Source: Altererythrobacter rubellus (GTDB lineage Bacteria; Pseudomonadota; Alphaproteobacteria; Sphingomonadales; Sphingomonadaceae). Taken from it: a stretch of 64,000 nt of DNA. The stretch's first letter is position 1. Each line of letters opens with the position of its first letter. The stretch spans positions 1,488,001-1,552,000 of the forward strand of contig NZ_CP127221.1 in the NCBI RefSeq assembly GCF_030284385.1, given 5' to 3'. A model generated the notes under the pieces. That model worked only from the letters and a program-made list of their open reading frames with translations, was not told the origin of the DNA and did no database searches. The translations under genes and the position numbers were made by a program. Below, piece by piece: positions 8,536-17,718 of the stretch.

Positions 8536-9900
8536 ATGACGAGTCGGTTGAGAACATTATTGGCCCGAGTGGCGCCGCTTGCCGTTATCCTTACGTTCGC
8601 CTTCGCACTTCCGGCTTCGTATGCGCAGAATAGTGCGACCTATGAAGGGGTTGCGACTTGTGCGGGTTCGACTTGCCACGGCCGGGCTGTAGGCAATGGC
8701 GCCGTTGTCCGGCAAGATGAGATTGCGACCTGGCAAGATCCTTCATCACCCAGCGGGGCGCATAGCCGGGCCTATGCATCGCTTGCGAGCCGGCGAGGTC
8801 AGCAGATCGCGGACAGTCTGGGATTGGGAGCCGCAACCTCTGCTCCCGATTGCTTGGGTTGCCATTCGACCTTTGCGCCGACTAGCCAACGCGGTGACCG
8901 CTTTCTCCTGGCAGATGGTGTAGGCTGCGAAAGCTGCCATGGCGCGTCGCAAGAGTGGCTTCCGCTCCACTATGCTCGCTCGGCTACGCATGCCTCCAAC
9001 GTCGCTTTGGGGCTAGTGCCTTTGGAACGCCCGCAAGTGCGCGCAAACGTCTGTCTGGATTGCCATTACGGATCCGAAAGGACCGGTCAATTTGTAACAC
9101 ATTCGATGATGGCGGCAGGACATCCGCGTATTTCGTTCGAGCTCGATCTCTTCAGTGCGCTTCAGCAGCACCACGATTTAGATAGTGACTATGTTGATCG
9201 CAAGGGGGCGTCTGATAGCGTGCGGATGTGGGCGGTCGGCCAGGCCGAGGCGGTGCGTCGCGCAACCAACCTTTTCGCGAAGCCAGCCTTGGCGCAGCGC
9301 GGGATGTTTCCCGAATTCTACTTCTACGATTGCCATTCGTGCCATCGCTCGATCCACGATGGGCCGCAGCGAAAGCTAACCTTTGAAAGCAATCCGGGGC
9401 GCCCGATACCGTTCGGCAACCCACCATTCAATGATGAGAACATCATCACGTTGTCCGCTGTTGCACGGGTGCTTGCGCCAGACGAGGCGGATCACTTCCT
9501 TGCGGCGAGCAGGGCCTTTCATCGAGCGATGGGCGAGGATCATAGCAAAGCGCTTGAAGCGGCCGTGATACTGCGCGGCCACGCATTCAACCTATCCAAT
9601 GTGCTTGCGTCGCGCGAATACGCCGGATCTGACGCGTTCTCCGTGATCGCTGCGATATCCAATCGCGCGACGTCTTCGCGTTTCACAGACTATGCGGGCT
9701 CGGTTCAGGCGGTGATGGCGGTCGATACCTTGCTCAACGCCATGGTGCGCGATGGCCGGGTGACTGTCGGTGCGGCGGCTGGCATTCGCGCGAATATCAA
9801 TCGCGCTTACGCTGCTGTGGCGGTGCCCAATAGCTACCGGCCGCAATCTTTCCGATCCGCGCTTGGCGAAGCGGCTCGCGCGATAGGCACGCTGCGGTAA
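8536..9900 (+). CDS. Periplasmic pentahaem c-type cytochrome (cytochrome c554-like)
   Basis: A secreted multihaem cytochrome with a signal peptide ending SYAQ (residues about 8-30). Five haem-attachment motifs are visible: an unusual CX4CH (CAGSTCH, near residue 42-48), then CLGCH, CESCH, CLDCH and CHSCH, all within the first 272 residues. Many further histidines (for example LQQHHD and THSMMAAGHPR) can serve as distal ligands. The spacing and the GVGCESCHG segment recall the cytochrome c554 family of electron-transfer proteins. The last 180 residues lack haem motifs and are helical. The ATG at 8536 is preferred over a GTG at 8530 because an AGGGG sequence sits 5 bases upstream of it. First gene of a four-gene plus-strand operon; its stop overlaps the next start (TAATG). 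Partner and redox direction are unknown. Confidence 0.87.
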   Translation: MTSRLRTLLARVAPLAVILTFAFALPASYAQNSATYEGVATCAGSTCHGRAVGNGAVVRQDEIATWQDPSSPSGAHSRAYASLASRRGQQIADSLGLGAATSAPDCLGCHSTFAPTSQRGDRFLLADGVGCESCHGASQEWLPLHYARSATHASNVALGLVPLERPQVRANVCLDCHYGSERTGQFVTHSMMAAGHPRISFELDLFSALQQHHDLDSDYVDRKGASDSVRMWAVGQAEAVRRATNLFAKPALAQRGMFPEFYFYDCHSCHRSIHDGPQRKLTFESNPGRPIPFGNPPFNDENIITLSAVARVLAPDEADHFLAASRAFHRAMGEDHSKALEAAVILRGHAFNLSNVLASREYAGSDAFSVIAAISNRATSSRFTDYAGSVQAVMAVDTLLNAMVRDGRVTVGAAAGIRANINRAYAAVAVPNSYRPQSFRSALGEAARAIGTLR

Positions 9901-11846
9901 TGCGGGCGAAGGCAACCAGTTCATCTCTGGCAGTGCTAGCGCTGGTGCTGACATCTTGCGGTGATGGAGGCGGTTCTTTGAGCGGCGGCTCGAGTGTTAC
10001 TCCCACGCCAACCACGGCACCGTCATCGGCAGGCGCGCTCTACTCTGTGCCAGCACAAGAAGCGCTCAGCGCTGCCGAAGTAGGAACTGTGATTGCGCGG
10101 GCCGCGGCGCAGGCGAGTGCGCAGGGAGATGCGGCAACCATCGCGGTGGTCGACCGGGTCGGCAATGTACTCGGCGTATTCGCTATGCCAGGTGCGAGCG
10201 CTACCTCTGACATTCCCGATTCGCCGAATGGCAGCAATGTGGATGCGCAAGGACTTACTGTACCAGCGGCTGCTGCGGCTATCGCCAAGGCGATCACCGG
10301 TGCCTACCTTTCCAGCAACGGCAATGCTTTCTCCACCCGAACAGCCAGCATGATCGTGCAAGAACACTTCCCGCCTGCACCAAGCACGGCAGGATTGGAA
10401 AGCGGGCCACTGTTCGGAGTGCAGTTCAGTCAGCTGCCTTGTTCTGACCTGTCTGCACGCGCAAGCGACGGCTTAATCGGGCCAAAGCGCTCGCCGCTGG
10501 GCCTGGCAGCGGATCCCGGAGGCTTCCCGCTCTACAAGAACGGTGTGGTTGTGGGCGGGGTCGGCGTGATCTCAGACGGCGTATACAGCTTCGATCCTAA
10601 TGTGCTTGATACCGACATAGATGCTGACGAAGCGATCGCACTGGCAGGCACAATTGGGTTTGAAGCGCCGACAAGTATCCACGCAAACCGAATTTTCGTC
10701 GACGGGACATCGCTTCGCTATTCGGACGCAGCCTACTCTTCCTTGGCTGACGTGTCTGGTGCAAGCTTCACAGGCACTCCAGGCGCGTTGCTTGCGGTTA
10801 CCGGCTATTACGATGGTGTGGCGTTACTGGCCGGATCTGCTTATGGTACAGAAACCTCAGGCATTCGCGCGGCTGGTGTGACTGAATTCGGCTATCAGGA
10901 TGCCTTTGTGCTGAGCGATGGCGCCGGCACTAATCGTTTTCCCATACGAGCGGGAACAGACGGCGCGGACATTGCCTCACCGATCAGCGCCAATGAAGCG
11001 CGTGTAATTCTGGAAGAAGCCTTCGCGATCATGAGCCGCGCGCGTGCGCAGATCCGTCAACCGCTTAATAGTAGGGCACAAGTGACGATTTCGCTGGTCG
11101 ATACACGCGGCGAAGTGTTGGGTATTGTGCGTTCACCCGATGCGGCGATTTTCGGGATCGACGTCAGTTTGCAGAAGGCACGCACAGCCAATTTCATATC
11201 TGCGCCTTTTGCAGCCAATGAACTTCAAGCGGCTACGGGTGAAGTGCCAGCTTTCGTCACCGTCTTGCGCACATTTCTCAATGACCCGAGCGCCTTGACC
11301 GGACAATTCGCGTTTGCAGACCGCTCGGGTGGAAACCTCTCGAGGCCCTATTTTCCTGACGGCGAAGTGGGGCAGATCAGTGGCCCGCTGTCGCGCCCGA
11401 TCGAACAATTCAATCCCTTCTCCACAGGCCTGCAATCGGCGCTTGTGGTCGGCAATCTGGCGCAGCATCTGGCTTTCGTTACCGGTGCAGCACCTAACGA
11501 TACACCTCGATTTTGCACGTCTTTGCAGCAGGTTAGGCCCGATCATACGAGGATAGCCAACGGTATCCAGATATTTCCTGGTTCAGTGCCGATATATCGG
11601 GGCGGCGTGTTGGTGGGCGGGATCGGCGTGTCGGGCGATGGGATTGATCAGGACGATATGATCAGTTTCTTGGGGCTTCACAATGCTGGCCAAAGTGTTG
11701 GCGGGATTGGCAATGCCGGCCACGATATTCGCGCTGATCGCATTCTGGTTTCAGTTGGCGGTCGTAAGGTTCGGTTGCGTTATGTCAATTGCCCCTTCGC
11801 GCCGTTTCTGGACAGCGATGAAAACAATGTCTGCGAGGGGCTTTAG
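9900..11846 (+). CDS. Lipoprotein with two GlcG/HbpS-like (DUF336) haem-binding-type domains
   Basis: A 648-residue predicted lipoprotein: the signal peptide ends in a lipobox, LVLTSC, with the lipidated cysteine at residue 20, followed by a glycine/serine-rich linker. Two copies of a GlcG/HbpS-type domain follow, about residues 55-270 and 355-630. Each has the family's beginning (DAATIAVVDRVGNVLGVF; AQVTISLVDTRGEVLGIV) and its end (GGFPLYKNGVVVGGVGV; GSVPIYRGGVLVGGIGV). In known relatives this fold binds haem or other cofactors, or acts as a regulator subunit. Its placement between a pentahaem cytochrome and an outer-membrane barrel suggests haem handling or scaffolding at a membrane surface, but that is inference. 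Start overlaps the preceding stop by TAATG; the next gene begins two bases after this one. Confidence 0.8.
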   Translation: MRAKATSSSLAVLALVLTSCGDGGGSLSGGSSVTPTPTTAPSSAGALYSVPAQEALSAAEVGTVIARAAAQASAQGDAATIAVVDRVGNVLGVFAMPGASATSDIPDSPNGSNVDAQGLTVPAAAAAIAKAITGAYLSSNGNAFSTRTASMIVQEHFPPAPSTAGLESGPLFGVQFSQLPCSDLSARASDGLIGPKRSPLGLAADPGGFPLYKNGVVVGGVGVISDGVYSFDPNVLDTDIDADEAIALAGTIGFEAPTSIHANRIFVDGTSLRYSDAAYSSLADVSGASFTGTPGALLAVTGYYDGVALLAGSAYGTETSGIRAAGVTEFGYQDAFVLSDGAGTNRFPIRAGTDGADIASPISANEARVILEEAFAIMSRARAQIRQPLNSRAQVTISLVDTRGEVLGIVRSPDAAIFGIDVSLQKARTANFISAPFAANELQAATGEVPAFVTVLRTFLNDPSALTGQFAFADRSGGNLSRPYFPDGEVGQISGPLSRPIEQFNPFSTGLQSALVVGNLAQHLAFVTGAAPNDTPRFCTSLQQVRPDHTRIANGIQIFPGSVPIYRGGVLVGGIGVSGDGIDQDDMISFLGLHNAGQSVGGIGNAGHDIRADRILVSVGGRKVRLRYVNCPFAPFLDSDENNVCEGL

Positions 11847-11848
11847 GC

Positions 11849-13684
11849 GTGTCGCTGTTGCTTGTTCCTCTCGCTTTCGCGTTGCAACCGCCATCGGTAA
11901 CGCCGGAAGAGCAGCCAGCCGAACCCCATCCGCCGTGGGAGGCCGAACCACCACCGGTTGATCCTGAAGTGATTGAAGGGCGCAGGCGGCCAGACTACAC
12001 AGACCCGCTGCCTGACCCTGTGACACAGGATAATCCCGGGGCCGTCCGCGCACCGCCACCGCAAGCTTTCCCGACCGATGAGGTCCCGATCCCTGACCGC
12101 TGGCGTTTGATCGAAACACTGGGGCTTGTGAAGGAACGCTTCTGGGACCCCTACAACCAGAACACATACAAGGGTGATCGCCCGATCAATCCGGAGAAGG
12201 TTCCTTGGTTGCCGATTACCGGGAATGACTGGTTCCTCGTGCTGAACGGCATCAGCGACACTGTGCTGGAACCGCGCAGCTTCCCGATCCCCGTCGGCGT
12301 GCAAACGACAGAAGACACGGACCGTATCGATGTATTCGGAGACGATTTCTCGACGGTTTTCTCGCAAACCTTCATCGTCGGTGCAGCGCTGCTCAAAGGC
12401 AGCACGGCATACAAACCCCCAGATGTCGAATACCGCGTGACGCTGGCGTTCAACATGAACTACGTCGATGTGCCGGAACGCCGCGTATTGTTTGTCGAGC
12501 CATCGAAGCCCAGCCATCGCTTCGACCATTTCCTTGGCGTGCAGGAAGCTTTCTTCGACTATCACTTCCGCAACACTTCAGACCGCTATGACTTCGACTC
12601 TGCGCGCATCGGCATTCAACCGTTCCAGTCGGATTTTCGCGGCTTCCTGTTCAACGATCAGCAGCTGGGTCTGCGCTTCTTCGGCACACGCGATAACAAT
12701 CGCTTTCAATACAATCTTGGCGCGTTCTGGCGGTTGGAAAAAGACACCAATAGCGGGCTGAACTCAGTGGTTCAGCGCCCACGCGATGACTTCGTCTTCG
12801 TCGCCAATGCCTATCGTCAGGACTTCCTGATCCCCGCGCTAACCAGCCAAATTACGCTGGTTTACAATCGCAATCGCGAAGCCGACGAAATCGAGATTGA
12901 TGACAACGGTTTCCCCGTACGACCGGCTTTGCTAGGCGACTTGCGTGGGCGCGATTATGACGTGTTTTACTTGGGCTATAACGCCGATGGCCGCATCGGG
13001 CGGATCAATGTGACCGCAAGCGCCTATGGAGCTCTCGGCGAAGATCGAAACAGCTTCTTCACCAGCGAGCCTGCCGACATCCGCGCATTCTTTGCTGCTG
13101 CCGAGCTTAGCTATGACAAAGACTGGATGCGCTTCCGCTTATCTGGTGCCTATGCCAGCGGAGATGATGATCCCTTTGACAATACTGAAGGCGGCTTCGA
13201 CGCGATCTTCGAGAATCCGGTTTTTGCAGGGGCCGATACGAGTTACTGGATCCGGCAGACAATCCCTTTCGCTGGCGGTGGCCGCGCGGTTTCCGTCAAT
13301 GGCCGCAACGGCCTGTTGAATTCGCTGCGTTCGTCGAAAGAACAAGGCCAATCGAATTTCAACAATCCCGGATTGGTGCTGGTCGGCGCAGGTGCGGATT
13401 TCGATCTCACTCCTGAGTTTCGAATTTTTGCCAATGCCAATCATCTATGGTTCGAAAACACCGCTACGCTTGAAGCGCTACGCAATGAAGGCTCGATCCC
13501 CAAGAATATCGGCTGGGACCTGTCGACCGCAGCGATCTGGCGGCCCAAAGCCACGCAGAACATCGTGTTCCGACTATCCGCCGCAGCATTGCTTGCCGAA
13601 GATGGCTTTCGCGATCTGTTCGACAGCTTGGACGGCGGCGGCGCCTATTATTCAATCCTTGTCAATGCGATACTGACTTACTGA
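11849..13684 (+). CDS. Putative outer-membrane beta-barrel protein of the cytochrome operon
   Basis: A 611-residue protein starting at GTG with GCGAGGGG about 8 bases upstream. The N-terminus is hydrophobic (LLLVPLAFAL), then very proline-rich for about 60 residues. From about residue 170 onward, alternating aromatic/polar strands are seen (YRVTLAFNMNYVDV, FQYNLGAFWRL, MRFRLSGAYASG), and the protein ends in the aromatic residue of ILTY, as outer-membrane barrels usually do. No CXXC or haem motif is present. It is flanked on both sides by multihaem cytochrome genes with overlaps, which invites comparison with porin-cytochrome conduits such as MtrAB, although sequence identity to MtrB/PioB is not evident to me. 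A general porin is the main alternative. Confidence 0.7.
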   Translation: MSLLLVPLAFALQPPSVTPEEQPAEPHPPWEAEPPPVDPEVIEGRRRPDYTDPLPDPVTQDNPGAVRAPPPQAFPTDEVPIPDRWRLIETLGLVKERFWDPYNQNTYKGDRPINPEKVPWLPITGNDWFLVLNGISDTVLEPRSFPIPVGVQTTEDTDRIDVFGDDFSTVFSQTFIVGAALLKGSTAYKPPDVEYRVTLAFNMNYVDVPERRVLFVEPSKPSHRFDHFLGVQEAFFDYHFRNTSDRYDFDSARIGIQPFQSDFRGFLFNDQQLGLRFFGTRDNNRFQYNLGAFWRLEKDTNSGLNSVVQRPRDDFVFVANAYRQDFLIPALTSQITLVYNRNREADEIEIDDNGFPVRPALLGDLRGRDYDVFYLGYNADGRIGRINVTASAYGALGEDRNSFFTSEPADIRAFFAAAELSYDKDWMRFRLSGAYASGDDDPFDNTEGGFDAIFENPVFAGADTSYWIRQTIPFAGGGRAVSVNGRNGLLNSLRSSKEQGQSNFNNPGLVLVGAGADFDLTPEFRIFANANHLWFENTATLEALRNEGSIPKNIGWDLSTAAIWRPKATQNIVFRLSAAALLAEDGFRDLFDSLDGGGAYYSILVNAILTY

Positions 13685-16600
13685 TGCTGGCCCTGCGTCA
13701 TCTTTTTCTGCTCTTGGCAGTCGCGGCGTTTGCCGGGGTAGTGACCTACGGCCCGATCGAAGCGGCGGAAGGCGAGAAACCCATCAAACGCGATTACAGC
13801 CGCGTGACCGCGCCGCCTGCTCCCGCGCGGCAAAGCTTCGAAGAGATGATGGGAAAGTCCGAAGGATGCTTGTCGTGCCATGTCAGCACCGACGCACCGA
13901 CCATGCATTTAACGCCCGCTGTCCAGCTCGGTTGCACCGATTGCCACGGGGGCGATGTGAGCGTGGTCGGAGATCCGCAGCTGCCGCATGACCACCCGGA
14001 TTATGTCGCGGCGCGCGATCTGGCGCATGTGCTGCCCAAATATCCTGAAAGCTGGCATTGGCCATCTTCCGCCAACCCCAAACGCAGTTATGCATTGCTA
14101 AACATAGAGTCGCCCGAGTTTGTCCGCTTTGTCAATCCCAGCGACTACCGGGTCGCGCGCGAAGCCTGCGGTGCTTGCCATATGGCGACGATCGAAGCGG
14201 GCGAACGTTCGATCATGGCAACGGGGGCAATGTTGTGGGGTGGGGCATCCTATAACAACGGCATTTTGCCCTATAAGAACTACATTATCGGAGAGGCTTA
14301 TACCCGCGAAGGGGAACCAGCGAAGCTGGTGACACCCGGAGACCCACCAGGAGAGCTGAGCGAAGCCCAGAAGAAACGCGGCGCGCTCGCTGAACTTTAT
14401 CCGCTGCCGACCTGGCATGTGATCCCGCCCGGAGATGTTTTCCGCGTGTTCGAGCGCGGTGGGCGCAATATCGCGTCACAATTCCCTGAGATCGGCTTGC
14501 CCAATCCTACGGGTCAGATCCAGCGCCTAGAAGAGCCGGGTCGGCCGGACCTCAAGCAGTCCAATCGCGGCCCGGCTACTGGGCTTCGTGTCGCGATCCC
14601 CGCGCTCAACATTCACAAGACCCGGCTCAATGATCCCTTCACCTGGTTCATGGGCACGAATGACCAGCCGGGCGATTATCGCCATTCAGGCTGCGCGAGT
14701 TGTCACGTTGTCTACGCCAATGACCGCGAGCCGCGCCATTCGCTGATCTACGCGCAATATGGCCGCGACGGACAGACGATCACGTCTGACCCGACGATCG
14801 CGAGTAAGCTTGAAAGTGCAAACGGCCATGGCTCGCTCAAGCACCCCGGGGGCGACCACGATGACGGCGAGGCACCGAAGAAAGAGAAGGGCCATCCGCT
14901 TCAACACGTCTTCACGCGGGCGATCCCCACGGCACAGTGCATGAATTGTCACATGCACCAGCCCAATATTTTCCTTAATTCCTACCTTGGCTATACCATG
15001 TGGGACTATGAGAGTGACGCGCCTTTCATGTGGCCGGCTGAGCAGAAATATCCCACTGCCGAAGAGGTTCGCGCGGTGCTGGATCGCAATCCCGAAGGTG
15101 CCGCGCCGAAGGGCAAGTGGGCTGATCTCGATTTCCTGCGCAATGTTTATGATTTGAACCCGAAGCTGCGTGATACGCAGTTTGCCGACTATCATGGCCA
15201 CGGGTGGAATTTCCGCGCGATCTTCAAGCGTGATCGCGAAGGCAATCTGCTCGATGAGAATGACAATATCATTGATCCTGACGATCCGGAGAAATGGCGT
15301 CGCGAGGACGAAGGCAAGTTCGTCGAGCCGGGCACCAATCCGGGCAAGGCCGTTCACCTGATGAGCATCCATGCCGAAAAGGGCATGCAATGCGCCGATT
15401 GTCATTACGCGCAGGACAGCCACGGTAACGGATTGATCTATGGCGAAGTGGCCGATGCGATCGAGATTGGTTGCAAGGATTGCCACGGCACCGCCGATGC
15501 CTATCCCACGCTGCGGACCAGCGGACCTGCTGCACCGCCAAGGGGCAATGACCTGACGCTTTTGCGCAACCCCGATGGCCGCCGACGGTTCGAATGGACC
15601 GAAACTGAAGATGGTGAGCGCACTCTTATCCAGCGCTCGATTGTTGATCCCGCACTCGAATGGGAAGTCAGCCTGGTCAAGAACAGTGTCGACCCCGATA
15701 CATCCGGTTTCAATGCCAAGGCTGCGCGGGCCAAACTGATGAGCCGGCTTGGCGGAGAGACGGGGAATTTCGAGTTCGGTCTGGGCATCGAGCTGGATGA
15801 TCGCGCGCACCGTGATCCTGAGATGGCGTGCTTCACTTGCCATCTATCATGGACCACATCTTGCGGCGGCTGCCACTTGCCCATCGAAGCCAACTGGAAG
15901 AGTAAAGTGCATCGTTACGAAGGTGAGACGACGCGCAATTTCGCGACTTACAACCCACAGGTTGCGCGCGATCAGATGTTCCAGCTAGGCAAACATCAGA
16001 CGACTAAGGGCAACCAGACCGCGCCAGTGCGCTCTTCCTCCGCGCTCGTGCTCTCCTCGACCAATATCAACCGCGAGCGGATCTATGTGCAACAAGCACC
16101 GATTTCTGCAATCGGCTTTTCAAGTCAGGCATTTGCGCCGCACTTCCCGCATACTGTGCGCCGGACCGAGACCAAGACATGTTCCGACTGTCACTTATCC
16201 GAAAATGATGACAATAATGCGATCATGGCACAGCTGCTACTGCTCGGCACGAATTACGTCAATTTCGTCGGCCTGCACGCATGGACCGGCAATGAAGGCG
16301 GGTTCTCAGCAATCCGCGTGACGGAGTGGGACGAACCGCAGGCAGTTCTTGGCTCCTATCTCCACCGCTATGCCTATCCAGACTACTGGCGGATGCATGT
16401 CGAAGATAATGAACGCGAGTTGCGCAACTGGAACCGCGGCATCACGTTCGATGGCAATTTGAGCGGCGAAACCAAGGCTTTCGAGCAATTTGTCAACACG
16501 CATGAGGGGACGCGCGACCGGGTTGGCTGTCTACAGTTGCGGGGCGAGTACATGTTTGTCGCGGAAGGGAAGGGCGGTTTCCGTGCCTATGACGTGGCAT

Positions 16601-17715
16601 CAATCGCCAACAAAGGCATTTCGGAGCGGATCATCACCGCGCCATTCTCTGCGCTGGGGCACGATACCCATGTCGATACGCAGAATGCGACCTGTTTGGC
16701 ACTGGCGACGAACCAGCCCATCAATCCGCTTCGCAATACGCCTGAAATGCGCGAAGCCAATCAGGAGCAGCCCTTCCTCCCGATCTATAATTATGCAGCC
16801 ATCACAGATGCCGAGGAAGGGCTGGTGCTGGTCGATGTGAATTCGCTGGCCGATGGCGAGTTCCGCAACAACAAACTGCGCCGGGCCGAGTTTACCGATG
16901 GCACTGGAGCGTGGAATCCCGAAGGTGTGCTCGATGGCGCGCGTCACATCCATCTGGCTGGCGAAGTGGCTTACATCACTACGCGGCGCGGGTTGGTTGT
17001 GGTCGATCTGGCTGAGCCGCTCGCGCCCAAGGTCACTGCAGTGCTCCCACTCAACGATGCGCGAGCAAGCGCCATCCAGTTCCGCTATCTTTGGGTGTCA
17101 GACGCGGAGGGCGTGAAGTTGTTTGATGTCACTCAGCTGCGCAATCCGGTTGCAATGCCCGATGCGACTGTGCCGCTAGACGACGCGCAGCGGATATATG
17201 TTGCGCGGACCTATGCCTATGTCGCGGCCAAACACGAAGGCTTGGCGATCATCAATGTCACCAATCCACTCAAACCGTTCATCTACGCGAAGGAAACGCT
17301 CGACGGCACGCTAAACGATGTAGAGGACGTCATAATTGCGTCGACCAATGCGAGCTTGTTTGCCTATGTTGCAGATGGGCGCAATGGGCTCAAAGTGCTA
17401 CAACTCACCAGTCCAGACAGCCAGCGCAATTTTTACGGATTCAGCCCTGCGCCGGTGCCTGAACTCATCGCCTGGGCCAAGACGCCGACACCTGCAATCG
17501 CGCTCAGCAAAGGTCTCGACCGCGACCGCGCGGTTGATGAAACGGGCGGCCAGATGGCGGTGTTCGGTAGGCTTGGCTCGCGGCCATTCACCCGGCCCGA
17601 AATGGAGCGGCTGTTCCTACGGCGTGATGGCGTGCCATGGAAAGTCAGCGATGAGCCTGACATGAGCGCTTGGGTGCCGGGGCGCGGGCCTGTTCGCTTC
17701 GATTTGGCGAACTGA
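13684..17715 (+). CDS. Large decahaem c-type cytochrome with C-terminal LVIVD-repeat propeller
   Basis: A 1343-residue secreted protein with a signal peptide (residues 1-28, ending EAAE). Ten CXXCH motifs are visible: CLSCH, CTDCH, CGACH, CASCH, CMNCH, CADCH, CKDCH, CFTCH, CGGCH and CSDCH, spread over about residues 62-840. The remaining 450 residues carry LVIVD-type repeats (GGFRAYDVASI, GLVLVDVNSLADG, GLVVVDLAEPLAPKV, GVKLFDVTQLRNPV, GLAIINVTNPLKPF, GLKVLQLTS), which form a beta-propeller in related surface proteins. The start overlaps the preceding stop (TGATG). It ends 3 bases from the converging phosphoesterase gene. The haem count and the propeller suggest a terminal, possibly surface-exposed, electron-transfer protein; the substrate is unknown. 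Confidence 0.88.
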   Translation: MLALRHLFLLLAVAAFAGVVTYGPIEAAEGEKPIKRDYSRVTAPPAPARQSFEEMMGKSEGCLSCHVSTDAPTMHLTPAVQLGCTDCHGGDVSVVGDPQLPHDHPDYVAARDLAHVLPKYPESWHWPSSANPKRSYALLNIESPEFVRFVNPSDYRVAREACGACHMATIEAGERSIMATGAMLWGGASYNNGILPYKNYIIGEAYTREGEPAKLVTPGDPPGELSEAQKKRGALAELYPLPTWHVIPPGDVFRVFERGGRNIASQFPEIGLPNPTGQIQRLEEPGRPDLKQSNRGPATGLRVAIPALNIHKTRLNDPFTWFMGTNDQPGDYRHSGCASCHVVYANDREPRHSLIYAQYGRDGQTITSDPTIASKLESANGHGSLKHPGGDHDDGEAPKKEKGHPLQHVFTRAIPTAQCMNCHMHQPNIFLNSYLGYTMWDYESDAPFMWPAEQKYPTAEEVRAVLDRNPEGAAPKGKWADLDFLRNVYDLNPKLRDTQFADYHGHGWNFRAIFKRDREGNLLDENDNIIDPDDPEKWRREDEGKFVEPGTNPGKAVHLMSIHAEKGMQCADCHYAQDSHGNGLIYGEVADAIEIGCKDCHGTADAYPTLRTSGPAAPPRGNDLTLLRNPDGRRRFEWTETEDGERTLIQRSIVDPALEWEVSLVKNSVDPDTSGFNAKAARAKLMSRLGGETGNFEFGLGIELDDRAHRDPEMACFTCHLSWTTSCGGCHLPIEANWKSKVHRYEGETTRNFATYNPQVARDQMFQLGKHQTTKGNQTAPVRSSSALVLSSTNINRERIYVQQAPISAIGFSSQAFAPHFPHTVRRTETKTCSDCHLSENDDNNAIMAQLLLLGTNYVNFVGLHAWTGNEGGFSAIRVTEWDEPQAVLGSYLHRYAYPDYWRMHVEDNERELRNWNRGITFDGNLSGETKAFEQFVNTHEGTRDRVGCLQLRGEYMFVAEGKGGFRAYDVASIANKGISERIITAPFSALGHDTHVDTQNATCLALATNQPINPLRNTPEMREANQEQPFLPIYNYAAITDAEEGLVLVDVNSLADGEFRNNKLRRAEFTDGTGAWNPEGVLDGARHIHLAGEVAYITTRRGLVVVDLAEPLAPKVTAVLPLNDARASAIQFRYLWVSDAEGVKLFDVTQLRNPVAMPDATVPLDDAQRIYVARTYAYVAAKHEGLAIINVTNPLKPFIYAKETLDGTLNDVEDVIIASTNASLFAYVADGRNGLKVLQLTSPDSQRNFYGFSPAPVPELIAWAKTPTPAIALSKGLDRDRAVDETGGQMAVFGRLGSRPFTRPEMERLFLRRDGVPWKVSDEPDMSAWVPGRGPVRFDLAN

Positions 17716-17718
17716 ACT

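Noticed and set aside
14686..15843. Long minus-strand frame (385 codons) opposite the decahaem cytochrome gene
   Set aside because: No recognisable motif; the plus frame is clearly coding.
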